From the NCBI GenBank assembly GCA_964477035.1, contig CAYZCW010000006.1, forward strand, positions 62,001 through 126,000: 64,000 nt of DNA. The letters are read 5' to 3'. Both the position numbers and the translations under genes were made by a program. Numbering within the stretch: position 1 is the stretch's first letter; every line of letters starts with the position of its first letter. Below the pieces are notes generated by a model. The model saw only the letters and a program-made list of their open reading frames with translations, did not search any database and had not been told where the DNA came from. The stretch comes from SLSG01 sp964477035. Its GTDB lineage: Bacteria > Bacteroidota > Bacteroidia > Bacteroidales > UBA7960. Below are positions 51,001 to 59,939 of this stretch, piece after piece.

Positions 51001-52533
51001 CTCCTCCGTCTGGAGGGACGCACGGCCGATCCCGAGATATCGGGGCAGGTATTTGGCCGGGAGGCCGGCTTTGGGGTGGATTACCTGAACACCCGGTACA
51101 GCTTTTCGCATGAGGTGGAGATCGGGAAAGACTATTTTCGTTTCCGCGACCTGGTCCTGGCGGACTCCCTGGGGAACACCGCCCTGGCTTCGGGGACCAT
51201 CCGGCACCAGTTGTTCCGGGATTTCGAGCTGGACCTTATCATCCGTCCCGAGCGCATGATCGTGCTGAATACCAATGCTTCACAAAATGAACTTTACTAC
51301 GGACGGGCCTTTGCCACCGGACTGATCCATATCCATGGACCGGAGGATGATATTGTCATGGACATCAGCGCGAGAACCAACCGGGGGACCCAGGTGTTCC
51401 TGCCGCTGAGTTACACGGGCGAACTGGTCGAGAACCAGTTTATCACCTTCGTGACGAAGGAGGAAGACATTCGGGAAGCTTCCCGGCCTGCCCCGCGAAC
51501 AGGTGGTCTCACGCTTAATTTTGACCTGGATGTGACTCCTGAAGCCGAAGTCCAGCTCATTTTCGACTCCCAGATCGGGGATATCATCCGGGGCCGGGGA
51601 ACGGGCAGCCTCAATCTGGAGATTCCCTCCCAGGGGGGCTTTAATATGTATGGAGAATTTGTGATCGAGGAAGGGGACTACCTCTTCACACTCCAGAACC
51701 TGATCAATAAAAGGTTCCGGATTGAGCAGGGGGGGGTGATCAGCTGGACCGGGGATGTGAACCAGGCAGAGGTCGACCTAAGGGCTGCCTACCGCCTGCG
51801 TACGTCCTTGTATGACCTGGTCATGGATGTGGATACTTCCGATGTGTACCGGAGGCGTGTTCCGGTGGAATGCATCCTCGTGCTGCAGGAGGAATTGTTC
51901 AACCCGAGCATATCATTCGACATCCACCTCCCGGGGGGGGATGAAAGCACCCGGGAACTGGTGGAGCGGCTGATCACGACGGAACAGGAGATGAACCGCC
52001 AGGTGTTCTCCCTTTTGGTGTTGAACCGCTTCATGCCCACCACGACCGATCAATACAATACCGCCCTGGGGTACGGGGTGGGCAGCACTTCCTCCGAGTT
52101 GTTGTCCAACCAGCTGAGCAATTGGTTGTCGCAGATCAGCACCGAGTTTGACATCGGGATCAATTACCGGCCGGGGGATGAGATCAGCAGCCAGGAGCTG
52201 GAGGTGGCCCTGTCCACCCAGTTGTTTGACGACAGGGTCGTCATCGACGGGAACGTCGGCGTGGCGGGAACCCATCCGACGGGCAACCAAAGGGCCAGCA
52301 ACATCATCGGAGACGTCAATGTGGAAGTGAAAATCACCCCGGAGGGCAAGTTCCGTGTGAAGGCCTTCAACCGGTCCAATACCTACGACATCATCAATAC
52401 CAACTCTCCTTATACGCAAGGGGTGGGCTTGTTCTACCGTAAGGAGTTCGATTCCTTGTCGGAGCTTTTCCGCCGGCAGAGGCGGACCTTGCAGTCCCCG
52501 CCTTCGCCCGGGGAGGAGGCATCCGGACCGTAA
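48061..52533 (+). CDS. tamB: TamB-like translocation/assembly module protein
   Basis: 1490 residues from GTG 48061, the first canonical start. The frame is open upstream to 48019. A strong SD precedes ATC 48034, from which the chain would begin with KKSLKILLVVVGFLV, a better basic-then-hydrophobic inner-membrane anchor. The true protein is probably 1499 residues with an ATC start, or the base is a sequencing error. The long central part is repetitive beta-strand (AsmA/TamB groove). The C-terminal TamB domain (about 1060-1480, ending VGLFYRKEFDSLSELF) is clear. TamB bridges inner and outer membranes and is implicated in outer-membrane protein insertion and lipid transport. It is divergent from tsaD. 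Confidence 0.88.
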   Translation: MVVGFLVIWPAFTYTVLRSSRVQTFLARSVAAYLSRELDTRIGIEGVNVSRRMHIVLEGVSVDDRARQPMIRAARMVFDLGPVSVRNRHLTINKLMLEDALLHLERPANGEPLNIRFLWDYFSSDGSARDERRSWNLTSKSVVLTNASFTWEDPGLATGAPGFDPGLIRIHDLDLEVSDVFLDGEALTLVLGRMAFTDSKGFELRQLSGQLSVSPRSARLAELLLRSGGSLLSLDLALEYGGYEALEDFFHQVDIHLDIKQSRLDLEELGYFLPPLRGMDDPVILRGRLHGRGAELTGSGFYLSYQEQSTFRGGFQVNGLPHMEDIFFDFYAEDFQTTMEDLAGIRLPVAAKSKSLVIPETVMNLDRVSFRGRLYGHPGNVTAFGTFDTSLGALSTNLVLSRVPDSPLTAYNGRLSTDGFDLGRFLDEPEKLGSVSLQAGIQGEGLSLATVNMMIDGTIQALELSGYEYQQITIAGELSNQSFNGSLLVNDDNLYLDFLGMINMEEDTPVFDFRAMVDRANLTRLNLYQRDPEAESLLSTSIVMNARGAGLSSMQGLFDIQSVRYVEQGLPIAERPFQREYQSGLIRLSSTLLAEDHHILHIRSDFLDADLNGKIRFEALGEAVRGVLAGFMPSYYNGGQETAAGNLPEQDFEIDIRFKDTSVLSDLFFPQVRFSEGAELGMRLDAAGNDLQVSGRAEQFTLMGNRFVNWVLDAGRKEDRLVLDSRSERLMFSDSLFVEGFDLTGTLAYDTLLLVAGWEPLALGGGSSGSIGLMAEFLGREHARIRFLPSRAVIREEEWQVNAGNEISLDRDRLVVHDLMFFSGEQFVKVDGLFSPDPSDRVEVSFREFDFANLNLLIRARNMDFEGIINGSVLMTGLYQPGGIEGGLTVGDFAFNQVLLGDLSLAGQWEEDAGGFALAAELVNSKDGETVRPLTVSGHYYPGRREDNYDFDLLLQDLDLAIWSRYMENFTPGFHGMASGLLRLEGRTADPEISGQVFGREAGFGVDYLNTRYSFSHEVEIGKDYFRFRDLVLADSLGNTALASGTIRHQLFRDFELDLIIRPERMIVLNTNASQNELYYGRAFATGLIHIHGPEDDIVMDISARTNRGTQVFLPLSYTGELVENQFITFVTKEEDIREASRPAPRTGGLTLNFDLDVTPEAEVQLIFDSQIGDIIRGRGTGSLNLEIPSQGGFNMYGEFVIEEGDYLFTLQNLINKRFRIEQGGVISWTGDVNQAEVDLRAAYRLRTSLYDLVMDVDTSDVYRRRVPVECILVLQEELFNPSISFDIHLPGGDESTRELVERLITTEQEMNRQVFSLLVLNRFMPTTTDQYNTALGYGVGSTSSELLSNQLSNWLSQISTEFDIGINYRPGDEISSQELEVALSTQLFDDRVVIDGNVGVAGTHPTGNQRASNIIGDVNVEVKITPEGKFRVKAFNRSNTYDIINTNSPYTQGVGLFYRKEFDSLSELFRRQRRTLQSPPSPGEEASGP

Positions 52534-52611
52534 GCAGGCAAACGCACCGCACCGCCGGTTTTTGTATCCGTTACGCAGTCAGGAGGCCGGCCGTTGGGTC
52601 GGCAGTCCCCG

Positions 52612-53814
52612 TCAGAAAATGTGTCCCAGTTTTTTCTTTTTGGTATCAAGGTACACCTTGCAATGGTCTGAGGTGGGCACCACGATGGGGATGTTCCGGG
52701 TGATCTCGATGCCGTAACCCATCAGCCCGGTCTTCTTGGAGGGATTGTTGGTGATCAGCCTGATTTTCCTGGCGCCCAGGTCACGGAGGATCTGTGCCCC
52801 GATGCCGTAGTCACGCTCATCGGCCTTGAAACCCAGCTCGATGTTGGCCTCGACGGTATCCAGGCCCTGTTCCTGCAGGTGGTAGGCCTTGAGCTTGTTC
52901 AGCAGTCCGATGCCCCTGCCTTCCTGGTTCATATACAGGACGATGCCACGGCCTTCCTTTTCGACCATCTGCATGGCCTTGTGCAATTGCCCGCCGCAAT
53001 CACATTTGCAGGATCCGAAAATGTCGCCCGTGACACAGGAAGAATGGACGCGTACCAGCACCTCGTCGCCTGCCTGCCAGCTGCCCTTGGTCAGGGCCAG
53101 GTGCAGTTTCTCGTTGGTCGTCTGCCGGTAGGCGGTCAGCTTGAATGCCCCCCATTCTGTCGGCAAGTCGACGGATATCTCTTTGTATATCAGGCTTTCA
53201 TGCCGGATGCGGTGGGCGATGAGCTCTTCGATGGAAATGATCTTCAGGTCAAATCGCCGGGCAATCTGAAACAACTCGGGCAGGCGGGCCATGGTGCCGT
53301 CCTCGTTCATGATCTCGACCAGGACCCCCGCAGGTTCCATCCCGGCAAGCCTGGCAAGGTCAATGGACGCCTCGGTATGTCCGGCCCGCTGGAGGACCCC
53401 CCCCTCACGGGCCCGCAAGGGAAAAATATGTCCCGGCCTGGCGAGATCCTCCGGGCGGGTCTGCGGATCGGCAAGGGCCTTGACCGTTTTCGCCCGGTCG
53501 GATGCCGAAATGCCCGTGGTGCATCCATGTCCTTTCAGGTCGATGGACACTGTGAAGGGGGTGTCGTGCAGGCTGGTGTTCTTGGGGACCATCAGGTCCA
53601 GGTCGAGTTGTTCGCAGCGCTGGCGGGTGATGGGGGCGCAGATCAGTCCCCGCCCGTGGGTGGCCATGAAGTTGATGATCTCGGGGGTGATGGCTTCCGC
53701 CGCTGCGAGAAAATCCCCTTCATTCTCCCGGTGCTCGTCGTCCACGACGATGACCACCTTGCCGGCCCGGATATCTGCGATGGCTTCTTCAATGGTATTT
53801 AGTTTTTGCTGCAT
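52612..53814 (-). CDS. ribBA: Bifunctional riboflavin enzyme RibBA (DHBP synthase / GTP cyclohydrolase II)
   Basis: 400 residues from MQQKLNTIEEA at 53814; the longer frame overlaps the glycosyltransferase gene. The N-terminal half (about 1-200) is 3,4-dihydroxy-2-butanone-4-phosphate synthase: VVDDEHRENEGD, HTEASIDLARLAG. The C-terminal half is GTP cyclohydrolase II: zinc cysteines in CVTGDIFGSCKCDCGGQ, then NQEGRGIGLLNKLKAY. It starts both branches of riboflavin synthesis. It is 26 bases downstream of a glycosyltransferase gene; no FMN riboswitch is seen in that gap. It converges on tamB. Confidence 0.96.
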   Translation of the reverse strand: MQQKLNTIEEAIADIRAGKVVIVVDDEHRENEGDFLAAAEAITPEIINFMATHGRGLICAPITRQRCEQLDLDLMVPKNTSLHDTPFTVSIDLKGHGCTTGISASDRAKTVKALADPQTRPEDLARPGHIFPLRAREGGVLQRAGHTEASIDLARLAGMEPAGVLVEIMNEDGTMARLPELFQIARRFDLKIISIEELIAHRIRHESLIYKEISVDLPTEWGAFKLTAYRQTTNEKLHLALTKGSWQAGDEVLVRVHSSCVTGDIFGSCKCDCGGQLHKAMQMVEKEGRGIVLYMNQEGRGIGLLNKLKAYHLQEQGLDTVEANIELGFKADERDYGIGAQILRDLGARKIRLITNNPSKKTGLMGYGIEITRNIPIVVPTSDHCKVYLDTKKKKLGHIF

Positions 53815-53840
53815 GCCTGGGTATTGGTTTCGGTCCGGAC

Positions 53841-55016
53841 TCATTCCCCGGTACCTGTTATAATGGCTTCGAGCCTGGAGCACACGCTGCTCCACTGAAA
53901 ATTGCGTGAGACATACCGGTGCCCCCCTTCTGCGATGACCCGGCTGAATTCCGGATCGGTCAGCAAAGATACAATATGTTGTGCATAGTTTTCCGGGTCT
54001 GTACCCACCAGGACCTCCTTTCCGTCCTCTGCGCCCAGGGCCTGGTTGGCCAGGCCGGAGGTGACACAGGGCAAGCCCATGGCCATGGCTTCCAGCACCT
54101 TGTTCTGCAGGCCCGTGCCAATCTGCATGGGGGCCACGAATACCCTGGAGCGGTTGTAGCAGTCGCGCATATCGTCCACCCATCCCGTGACCATGACGCG
54201 GTCTTCTGCCAGTGCCCTGATTGCCGGGGATGGATTCGCCCCGGCAATGGCCACCCTCGCCTGCGGCAAATGCTGCCACACGAAGGGCATGATCATCCGG
54301 ACCAGGTAGCTCGCCCCGTTGATGTTGGGGGGGTAGCCCATGTTGCCGCTGAATATGATGTCGTATTCCTTGAAGGCCGGTGCCGGCCGGAAGAAGCCGA
54401 AATCCACCCCGTTGGGAATCACCCTGATCTGGTCGCGGCCCGGATGGGGGATCAGCTGGCGGTCGGGATGGGAGATGATGGTCTTTTTGGTGAATTGATC
54501 GAATACCTGGTTCTCGTATTGCCTCACCCGGTGAAACTCCATCCTCAGCAGGGGCTTCAGATACCAGGGGGCGATGACCATCCGACGAAAAAGGCCCTGG
54601 CTGAAAACGTCCTGGTAATCCAGTGTGGCGTCAGACTGCATCTCCCGGAGGTATTCCGCCGTGCGGATCAGCTGGCAATACATGTGGTCCGGCCGTTCTC
54701 TGGCGATCAGCCTGTGAATCTTCCGGGCGATGGCAGGATTGTAGAAATAGGCGACCTGGAACGGCTTATCTGAAAACAGGTTGGTGGTCATCTGCTTGAG
54801 GATCATCCATTTGCTGATCCTGAATATGTGCAGGGAGTGAACCAAGGGCCGCAGCACTTCAACGGCCCTGGGATGCACCGGCTGGTCGCTGAGGGCGCAC
54901 AGGACGATGTCGTGCCTTTTGCCCAGTTCGCGGATCTGGTAAAAGGCCCTGAGCTTGTCTCCCTTCTCAATGGGGAACGGGACCCTGGAAAGCAGTACGA
55001 AGATTTTCTTTCTCAC
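53841..55016 (-). CDS. GT4-type glycosyltransferase
   Basis: 391 residues from GTG 55016 (VRKKIFVLLSRVPFPIEKGDK), the natural beginning of a GT-B fold; the longer frame runs into the preceding gene. The C-terminal donor domain has VIPNGVDFGFFRP, IIFSGNMGYPPN, VMVTGWVDDMRD and the acidic EAMAMGLPCV region. It likely transfers a sugar from a nucleotide donor to a cell-surface glycan. It shares N-terminal logic (RVPFP...KGDKLRA) with the next gene upstream, suggesting an old duplication. It is part of the minus-strand lptF/G-GT-GT-ribBA run. Confidence 0.87.
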   Translation of the reverse strand: MRKKIFVLLSRVPFPIEKGDKLRAFYQIRELGKRHDIVLCALSDQPVHPRAVEVLRPLVHSLHIFRISKWMILKQMTTNLFSDKPFQVAYFYNPAIARKIHRLIARERPDHMYCQLIRTAEYLREMQSDATLDYQDVFSQGLFRRMVIAPWYLKPLLRMEFHRVRQYENQVFDQFTKKTIISHPDRQLIPHPGRDQIRVIPNGVDFGFFRPAPAFKEYDIIFSGNMGYPPNINGASYLVRMIMPFVWQHLPQARVAIAGANPSPAIRALAEDRVMVTGWVDDMRDCYNRSRVFVAPMQIGTGLQNKVLEAMAMGLPCVTSGLANQALGAEDGKEVLVGTDPENYAQHIVSLLTDPEFSRVIAEGGHRYVSRNFQWSSVCSRLEAIITGTGE

Positions 55017-55062
55017 CCCTGGCCCAATTTTTTTGTGGCAAAGATATTCAATCTCCCCCTCA

Positions 55063-56262
55063 TTAAGAATAAAACCCCCGGTAAAACGCAAGCAGCCTGT
55101 CCATGACGGCCGGCATGGAATACCTTTCAGCGACAAACCTCCTGGCCCGGCCTGCCATTTCCCCGGCTTCCGAGGGGACCCGGAAAGCATGGAGTATCCA
55201 GAAAGCCATCTGCTCGGGATTGTCTGCCAGGTAAAGATGGGTCCCGTGTTGGCATCCGGTGCCTTCGGCTCCGGTCCGGGTGGACACGATCACCCTGCCC
55301 GCAGCCATTCCTTCGATGATCTTGACACGCATGCCGCTGCCTGAAAGCAGGGGCACCACCATGAGCCGGTGCTTCAGCATGAACTCCCAGGCATCGGGCA
55401 CCTCGCCCACCACCTCCACCTGTTCCGAGGCATGGCGGTAGAAGGAGCGGGGCATGCGTTTGCCTGCCAGGTAGAGCTTCAGCCCGGGTTTCCGGCGGGT
55501 TACCAGGGGCCACACTTCTTCAAGAAACCAGAGGACCCCCTCCTGGTTGGGACGCCAATCCATGCTGCCAAGATGAAAAACGCTGCCGGGCTTTTCTTCC
55601 GGAAGCGGGTCGGGCAGGGGATTGTCCGGCATGGCCACCGGGATCACCACGGCCGGCTTCCTGTAGCCCATCCCGTGAAAAAGGGCCAGGTCGACGGGAG
55701 AAATGGCCAGCAGCCCGTCCATCTCCCGGATGACCCTGGTTTCGTATTTCTTAAGCCTGCCGGCCAACAGCCCCAGGTACCATTTTTTGACCGGGTTGCG
55801 GCAGGACGCGGCCAGCCTTTCCCAGATGAGATGCTCGATGTTATGGGCCCTGTATATCAGGGGGGCTTTCGAGTGCTTTCGGAGGACCGGAATGTAGGGG
55901 GTCAGGTACAGGCCTTCCAGCTGGATGAGGTCGAAGGATTCCTGCCGGAGCAAGGCGGCAAGTTTCTGTTCCATGGCCTGGCTGTGGAAGCGCTCCATAT
56001 TGTAGGAGCGGCTGGAGAACAGGTTCCTGAGTGCCGCGGCAGGGCGGATGCGGGTGTCCACGGGGACGTATTCCAGCCTGGTGGCCCTGAGGTAGTCCTC
56101 CGGCAGAACCGCGGGATCCGGATCCCGCCCATGGGGGGAGACGGCCAGTACCTTGACCTGGTTGCCCCTTTCGATCAGGCCCCGTGCGATCTGGTTCATG
56201 GCTATGGCGCCCCCGTCGGATGGCGGGAAGGGGACCCTGTGGCATAGCTGCAGGATGCGCAT
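55063..56262 (-). CDS. GT4-type glycosyltransferase
   Basis: 399 residues, GT-B fold. The N-terminus is MRILQLCHRVPFPPSDGGAI (acceptor domain). The C-terminal donor domain shows FHLGSMDWRPNQEGVLWFLE, VVGEVPDAWEFM, VPLLSGSGMRVKIIEGMAAG. It probably builds a surface or capsule glycan. It starts 2 bases after the lptF/G-like gene ends, so the two are co-transcribed; that links it to lipopolysaccharide or capsule assembly. Donor and acceptor are unknown. Confidence 0.88.
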   Translation of the reverse strand: MRILQLCHRVPFPPSDGGAIAMNQIARGLIERGNQVKVLAVSPHGRDPDPAVLPEDYLRATRLEYVPVDTRIRPAAALRNLFSSRSYNMERFHSQAMEQKLAALLRQESFDLIQLEGLYLTPYIPVLRKHSKAPLIYRAHNIEHLIWERLAASCRNPVKKWYLGLLAGRLKKYETRVIREMDGLLAISPVDLALFHGMGYRKPAVVIPVAMPDNPLPDPLPEEKPGSVFHLGSMDWRPNQEGVLWFLEEVWPLVTRRKPGLKLYLAGKRMPRSFYRHASEQVEVVGEVPDAWEFMLKHRLMVVPLLSGSGMRVKIIEGMAAGRVIVSTRTGAEGTGCQHGTHLYLADNPEQMAFWILHAFRVPSEAGEMAGRARRFVAERYSMPAVMDRLLAFYRGFYS

Positions 56263-56264
56263 GG

Positions 56265-57710
56265 TTAAGGCGTGTTGACAGTTCTGCGGAACAAACCGCT
56301 CAGTTTATCAAACCGCTTGGTATAACTTTCCATATCCAGCAGGCTGGAGTCGGTGGTTGCCTTGACGATCAGAATAATCCCGACGGGCATGAGGAGGGCG
56401 GGTGCAATCCACATGCCCTGCCAGGCTTCGAGGACCCCTTCCCGGGCAAATTTTTCCCCGGTGATGGAGACCACATGGAAGACCACAAAAAACAAGACAG
56501 AGACAACCATCGGCAGGCCGAAGCCGCCCTTGCGGATGATCGCCCCCAGGGGGGCTCCGATCATGAACAGCACCATGCAGGCGAAGGACAGGGTGAATTT
56601 GCGGTGAAACTCAATCTGGTACCGTGCCAGGTTGCGCGTGCGGTTCCGGAAGTCCTCGTGGGCAAACTGGCTGTGGTCCTTGTTGGTGCGCACCAGCCCC
56701 ATGGCCTGGTTGATGATGGATGACATGCGGGCCTGCCGCTCCGTATCCAGTTCTTCCGGATTGAACCAGGCCGTTTCATCTGCAGGAACAGCCTCCAGGG
56801 CGGTCGAATCGACCCGGGAGTAAAAAGTAAACCGTGCCATGTAGGAGCGGATGTAGTTCTCTTTTCGCTGTTGGAGGTCCCTGGAGAGGGAGTCTTCATA
56901 ATAGACCAGCTGATGGAGGTTCAGCATCCTGAAATTGCTTTTGAACAGGTCCTCGTCCGTTCGCCGCAAGTCGAACGAGCTCAGGTCGAATTTGCGCACC
57001 TGTTCGGTGAAGTAGGTCCTTTGAAACGGTTTGGAAGGGTCCATCGGGTTCTCCCCGGTCTCCTGGTAGTTCACCCCGTTGTAGAGGGAGAGGAGCAGGT
57101 GCCTTTTGTCCGGGGTCACCGCCATGGTCCCCCATTCAGCCGTGGTCAGGTTGACGTTGCCTTTATGCCCGGAGTGGTCATAGATCTTGATGTCCCTCAG
57201 GGTTTGTCCGTCGGCATCTTTCTCGCTGACCCGGATCACGAAATTGTCGATCCCCTTGTAGTATACACCTTCCATGATATTGAAAGCCGGGCGGTGGTGC
57301 CTGACGTCGTACAGCAGGGAAAGGCTTTTCAGGTTGGCCACCGGCAGCACATTGTTCGAAAAATAAAAGGCGGCCAGCACGAGGATCCCGGAAATCACCA
57401 CCAGCGGCCACATGATCTTGTTCAGGGAAATCCCGGCCGACTTGAAAGCGACCAGTTCGTAGTGTTCCCCCATGGCGCCCATGGTCATGATGGAAGACAA
57501 CAGGACCGCCAGGGGGAGGGCCAGGGGCACGAAGGTGGCCGAGGAATAAAACAGCAGTTCTCCGATGATATACCATTCCAGGCCCTTCCCGACCAGGTCG
57601 TCGATGTATTTCCACAGAAACTGCATCAGCAAAATAAACAATGCCAGGAAGAAGGTCGCCACAAAAGGACCGATGTAGGAGGAGAGGACAAGCTTGTGAA
57701 GTTTCTTCAT
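56265..57710 (-). CDS. LptF/LptG-type lipopolysaccharide export permease
   Basis: 481 residues, YjgP/YjgQ family. Three N-terminal membrane helices (about 12-130), a large periplasmic beta-rich domain (about 135-385) and three C-terminal helices (about 390-455). Typical parts are MGAMGEHYELVAFKSAGIS near the N-terminus and MIGAPLGAIIRKGGFGLP near the C-terminus. It would form part of the LptB2FG transporter that extracts LPS from the inner membrane. It is the first gene of a four-gene minus-strand run with its own -7 box. Confidence 0.92.
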   Translation of the reverse strand: MKKLHKLVLSSYIGPFVATFFLALFILLMQFLWKYIDDLVGKGLEWYIIGELLFYSSATFVPLALPLAVLLSSIMTMGAMGEHYELVAFKSAGISLNKIMWPLVVISGILVLAAFYFSNNVLPVANLKSLSLLYDVRHHRPAFNIMEGVYYKGIDNFVIRVSEKDADGQTLRDIKIYDHSGHKGNVNLTTAEWGTMAVTPDKRHLLLSLYNGVNYQETGENPMDPSKPFQRTYFTEQVRKFDLSSFDLRRTDEDLFKSNFRMLNLHQLVYYEDSLSRDLQQRKENYIRSYMARFTFYSRVDSTALEAVPADETAWFNPEELDTERQARMSSIINQAMGLVRTNKDHSQFAHEDFRNRTRNLARYQIEFHRKFTLSFACMVLFMIGAPLGAIIRKGGFGLPMVVSVLFFVVFHVVSITGEKFAREGVLEAWQGMWIAPALLMPVGIILIVKATTDSSLLDMESYTKRFDKLSGLFRRTVNTP

Positions 57711-57749
57711 CGGAAGCCGCTTTGAGGGGATGATGGCCTGTTAGCCCTG

Positions 57750-57757
57750 CAAATATA
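57750..57757 (-). promoter_or_regulatory. Candidate -7 element of the lptF/G-GT-GT-ribBA run
   Basis: TATATTTG on the minus strand is an exact TAnnTTTG match, 40 bases before the start at 57710. Confidence 0.45.
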
Positions 57758-57844
57758 CGAAAAGCGGGTCAGGGCGGGCTGTTTTATCCTTTCCTTTACA
57801 ACGTAATATTCCCCGCGTCCTTGTGCCGGGAGCGATAGATTTTG

Positions 57845-57852
57845 TATATTTC
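57845..57852 (+). promoter_or_regulatory. Candidate -7 element of the alpha/beta-hydrolase gene
   Basis: TATATTTC has one mismatch to TAnnTTTG and lies 22 bases before the ATG at 57874. Confidence 0.35.
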
Positions 57853-57873
57853 ACCAGCCACTGCGTCTGCAGC

Positions 57874-58959
57874 ATGAAAAGGGGTTTTCGCATTGTTACG
57901 GCCATCCTCCTGACCGTCCTTGTGGGCGGTTGCCGTTCCTATTATATAGAGCCCCCGTCCCATGCCGGCATCCACCATTTCAGGATGCTTCCTGTGGGTG
58001 AGGTACGCCAGGCCGTTCTCATCCGGGGAACGGACCCGCAGAACCCCTTGCTGGTATTCGTGCATGGCGGTCCCGGGTTTCCCCTCTTCCCTTTTGAGCC
58101 TTACGGAGAGACCATGCGGCGGCTGGAGGACCGTTTTACGGTGGTGTACTGGGAGCAGCGGGGGACCGGCAAGTCATTCTCAAGGGGCATTCCGCCCGCC
58201 TCCATGACGATAGACCAGTTCGTGGAGGACGCCCGGATGGTGGTGGAGTACGCCCTTGGATTTGTGGAAAAGGAGCAGGCCTTCCTGTGGGGCCATTCCT
58301 GGGGAAGCGGTATCGGCGCCTTGCTCGCAGCCCGGCATCCCGGGCTGCTGCATGCCTATATTGGCACGGGGCAGAGTGTCAATCCCTATCTGAATGAACG
58401 CCTTGGGTATGAGTTTGTTGAACGGCGCGCCAGGGAAACAGAGAACCGGCGTGCCTTGAGGCAGCTTCAATGGATAGACACCATCCCCGACAATTACAGT
58501 CTGGAGGATGCCCTGACCATACGCCGTTGGGTTTATCGCTTCGGCGGGATCGTGCGGCAAAGCACCCATGAAAGGCCGTACATCGACCTGCAGGAGGTCC
58601 GGGATATGCTTACCGCACCGGAGTACAGCCTGGCAGACAGGCTGAATCTGATCCTTTCTCCCCACTACTCTGCCAGAAAATTATGGGACGAGATGAAAGA
58701 ACTGAACCTGGTCCGGGACGCCCCGCGGATCCAGGTGCCGGTGTATTTTCTGCTGGGGCGCCATGATGTGATTGTTTCCTCGGCCCTGGCGGCGGAATAT
58801 TTCAGCAAGCTGGAAGCCCCGCTGGGCAAGAGGCTGGTGTGGTTCGAGCAATCCGCCCACCGGCCCCATCAGGAAGAACGGGAGAAGTTCCTGGAGGTGA
58901 TGGAGGCCATCCGGGAAAGGCACCTGGGCGGCGCTGCCGTGGTTCCCATACCGGATTGA
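57874..58959 (+). CDS. Alpha/beta-hydrolase lipoprotein, proline iminopeptidase-like
   Basis: 361 residues from MKRGFRIVTAILL at 57874, giving a leader with lipobox LVGGC (Cys20); the GTG start 51 bases earlier would spoil it. S33-type motifs: oxyanion HGGPG (64-68), WEQRGTGKS, nucleophile Ser142 in GHSWGS, acid Asp in LLGRHDVIV and His in QSAHRPHQ. Related enzymes cleave N-terminal proline or act as esterases. Membrane anchoring suggests peptide processing in the envelope. It is divergent from the lptF/G run and convergent with the SDR gene. Confidence 0.87.
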   Translation: MKRGFRIVTAILLTVLVGGCRSYYIEPPSHAGIHHFRMLPVGEVRQAVLIRGTDPQNPLLVFVHGGPGFPLFPFEPYGETMRRLEDRFTVVYWEQRGTGKSFSRGIPPASMTIDQFVEDARMVVEYALGFVEKEQAFLWGHSWGSGIGALLAARHPGLLHAYIGTGQSVNPYLNERLGYEFVERRARETENRRALRQLQWIDTIPDNYSLEDALTIRRWVYRFGGIVRQSTHERPYIDLQEVRDMLTAPEYSLADRLNLILSPHYSARKLWDEMKELNLVRDAPRIQVPVYFLLGRHDVIVSSALAAEYFSKLEAPLGKRLVWFEQSAHRPHQEEREKFLEVMEAIRERHLGGAAVVPIPD

Positions 58960-58985
58960 AACCCTGCAGCAGAAGGGACCTGCCC

Positions 58986-59005
58986 GGGCCGGAACGTTCC
59001 GGCCC
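58986..59005. terminator. Perfect palindromic hairpin between convergent genes
   Basis: GGGCCGGAACGTTCCGGCCC is a 20-base perfect palindrome between the hydrolase stop (58959) and the SDR stop (59009). Position fits a bidirectional terminator, though flanking T-runs are missing. Confidence 0.5.
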
Positions 59006-59008
59006 CTG

Positions 59009-59773
59009 TCAGTCCGCCGTCCTGTGGATCAGCCCGGCGGAAGCCTGGGCGGTGGGCATGATCAGCAGGTCGTCCACATTGACATGCGCCGGCAAGTCCG
59101 CCACGAAGCCCACGGCATGGGCCACGTCTTCCCCCCGGAGTGGTTCGAAGCCTTTGTAAACCTGGCTGGCCCGTTCCCTGTCTCCCTGGAAGCGCACGAG
59201 GCTGAACTCTGTTTCAACGGCTCCCGGGCTGACCTGGCTGACTTTGATGCCGAAGGGCAGCAAGTCCATGCGCATGGCCCTGGTCAGGGAAGCCACGGCA
59301 TGCTTGGTGGCGCAGTAGACATTTCCGTTCGGGTAGGTTTCCCGGCCCGCGATGGAGCCGATATTGATGATGTGCCCCCGGCGGCGAAACTTCATGCCGG
59401 GCATGACGGCACGGCTGACCCACAGCAGCCCCTTGATGTTTGTGTCGATCATTTGTTCCCAGTGCTCCGGCTGCCCCTCATCGATCCCTGAGAGTCCAAG
59501 GGCCAGTCCGGCATTGTTGACCAGGACGTCGATCTCTTTCCAGTCTTCGGGCAGTTTCCGGATGGCCTGCTCCACCCGCTGCCGGTCCCGGACATCCATC
59601 TCCAGGGCATGCACCTTGCAGCCCGGGTGCTTCTCCAGCGCCTCTTTCAGGGGCCCAAGCCTCTCGCCCCGCCTGCCCGTGAGGATCAGGCGCTGCCCTT
59701 TGGCTGCAAAAAGCCTGGCCGTGGCTTCTCCGATGCCGCTGGTGGCCCCGGTGATCAAAATGGTTTTTTTCAT
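59009..59773 (-). CDS. Short-chain dehydrogenase/reductase (YdfG-like)
   Basis: 254 residues from MKKTILITGATSGIG at 59773; the frame upstream adds 32 unrelated residues. Classical SDR motifs: TGATSGIG (8-15), NNAG, Ser140, Tyr153 and Lys157 (YCATK). The Arg after strand 2 (TGRR) favours NADP. Closest in pattern to the 3-hydroxy acid/serine dehydrogenase group (YdfG), which oxidises serine or 3-hydroxy acids; the real substrate is unknown. A -7 box lies 45 bases upstream. Confidence 0.9.
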   Translation of the reverse strand: MKKTILITGATSGIGEATARLFAAKGQRLILTGRRGERLGPLKEALEKHPGCKVHALEMDVRDRQRVEQAIRKLPEDWKEIDVLVNNAGLALGLSGIDEGQPEHWEQMIDTNIKGLLWVSRAVMPGMKFRRRGHIINIGSIAGRETYPNGNVYCATKHAVASLTRAMRMDLLPFGIKVSQVSPGAVETEFSLVRFQGDRERASQVYKGFEPLRGEDVAHAVGFVADLPAHVNVDDLLIMPTAQASAGLIHRTAD

Positions 59774-59817
59774 GTCTTTATGGATTTGATGCCGGCATGG
59801 ATCCGGCGGTATGGGTT

Positions 59818-59825
59818 CAAAGATA
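59818..59825 (-). promoter_or_regulatory. Candidate -7 element of the SDR gene
   Basis: TATCTTTG on the minus strand is an exact TAnnTTTG match, 45 bases before the start at 59773. Confidence 0.45.
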
Positions 59826-59899
59826 CCGGATTGTTCCCTAAGCTCTGTGTCCCCTGGCGGAAAAGGCAAGAAATGTTTTTACGGCTGGGGGATGTTGAT

Positions 59900-59907
59900 T
59901 ACTTTTG
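59900..59907 (+). promoter_or_regulatory. Candidate -7 element of purL
   Basis: TACTTTTG is an exact TAnnTTTG match, 32 bases before the ATG at 59940. No purine riboswitch fold is apparent in the short leader. Confidence 0.45.
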
Positions 59908-59939
59908 CCTGGATTAACTGACCCCTTTTTGCAAGAATT

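Noticed and set aside
53815..53840. FMN riboswitch upstream of ribBA
   Set aside because: Only 26 bases separate ribBA from the upstream gene, too short for the aptamer, and no conserved core is seen.
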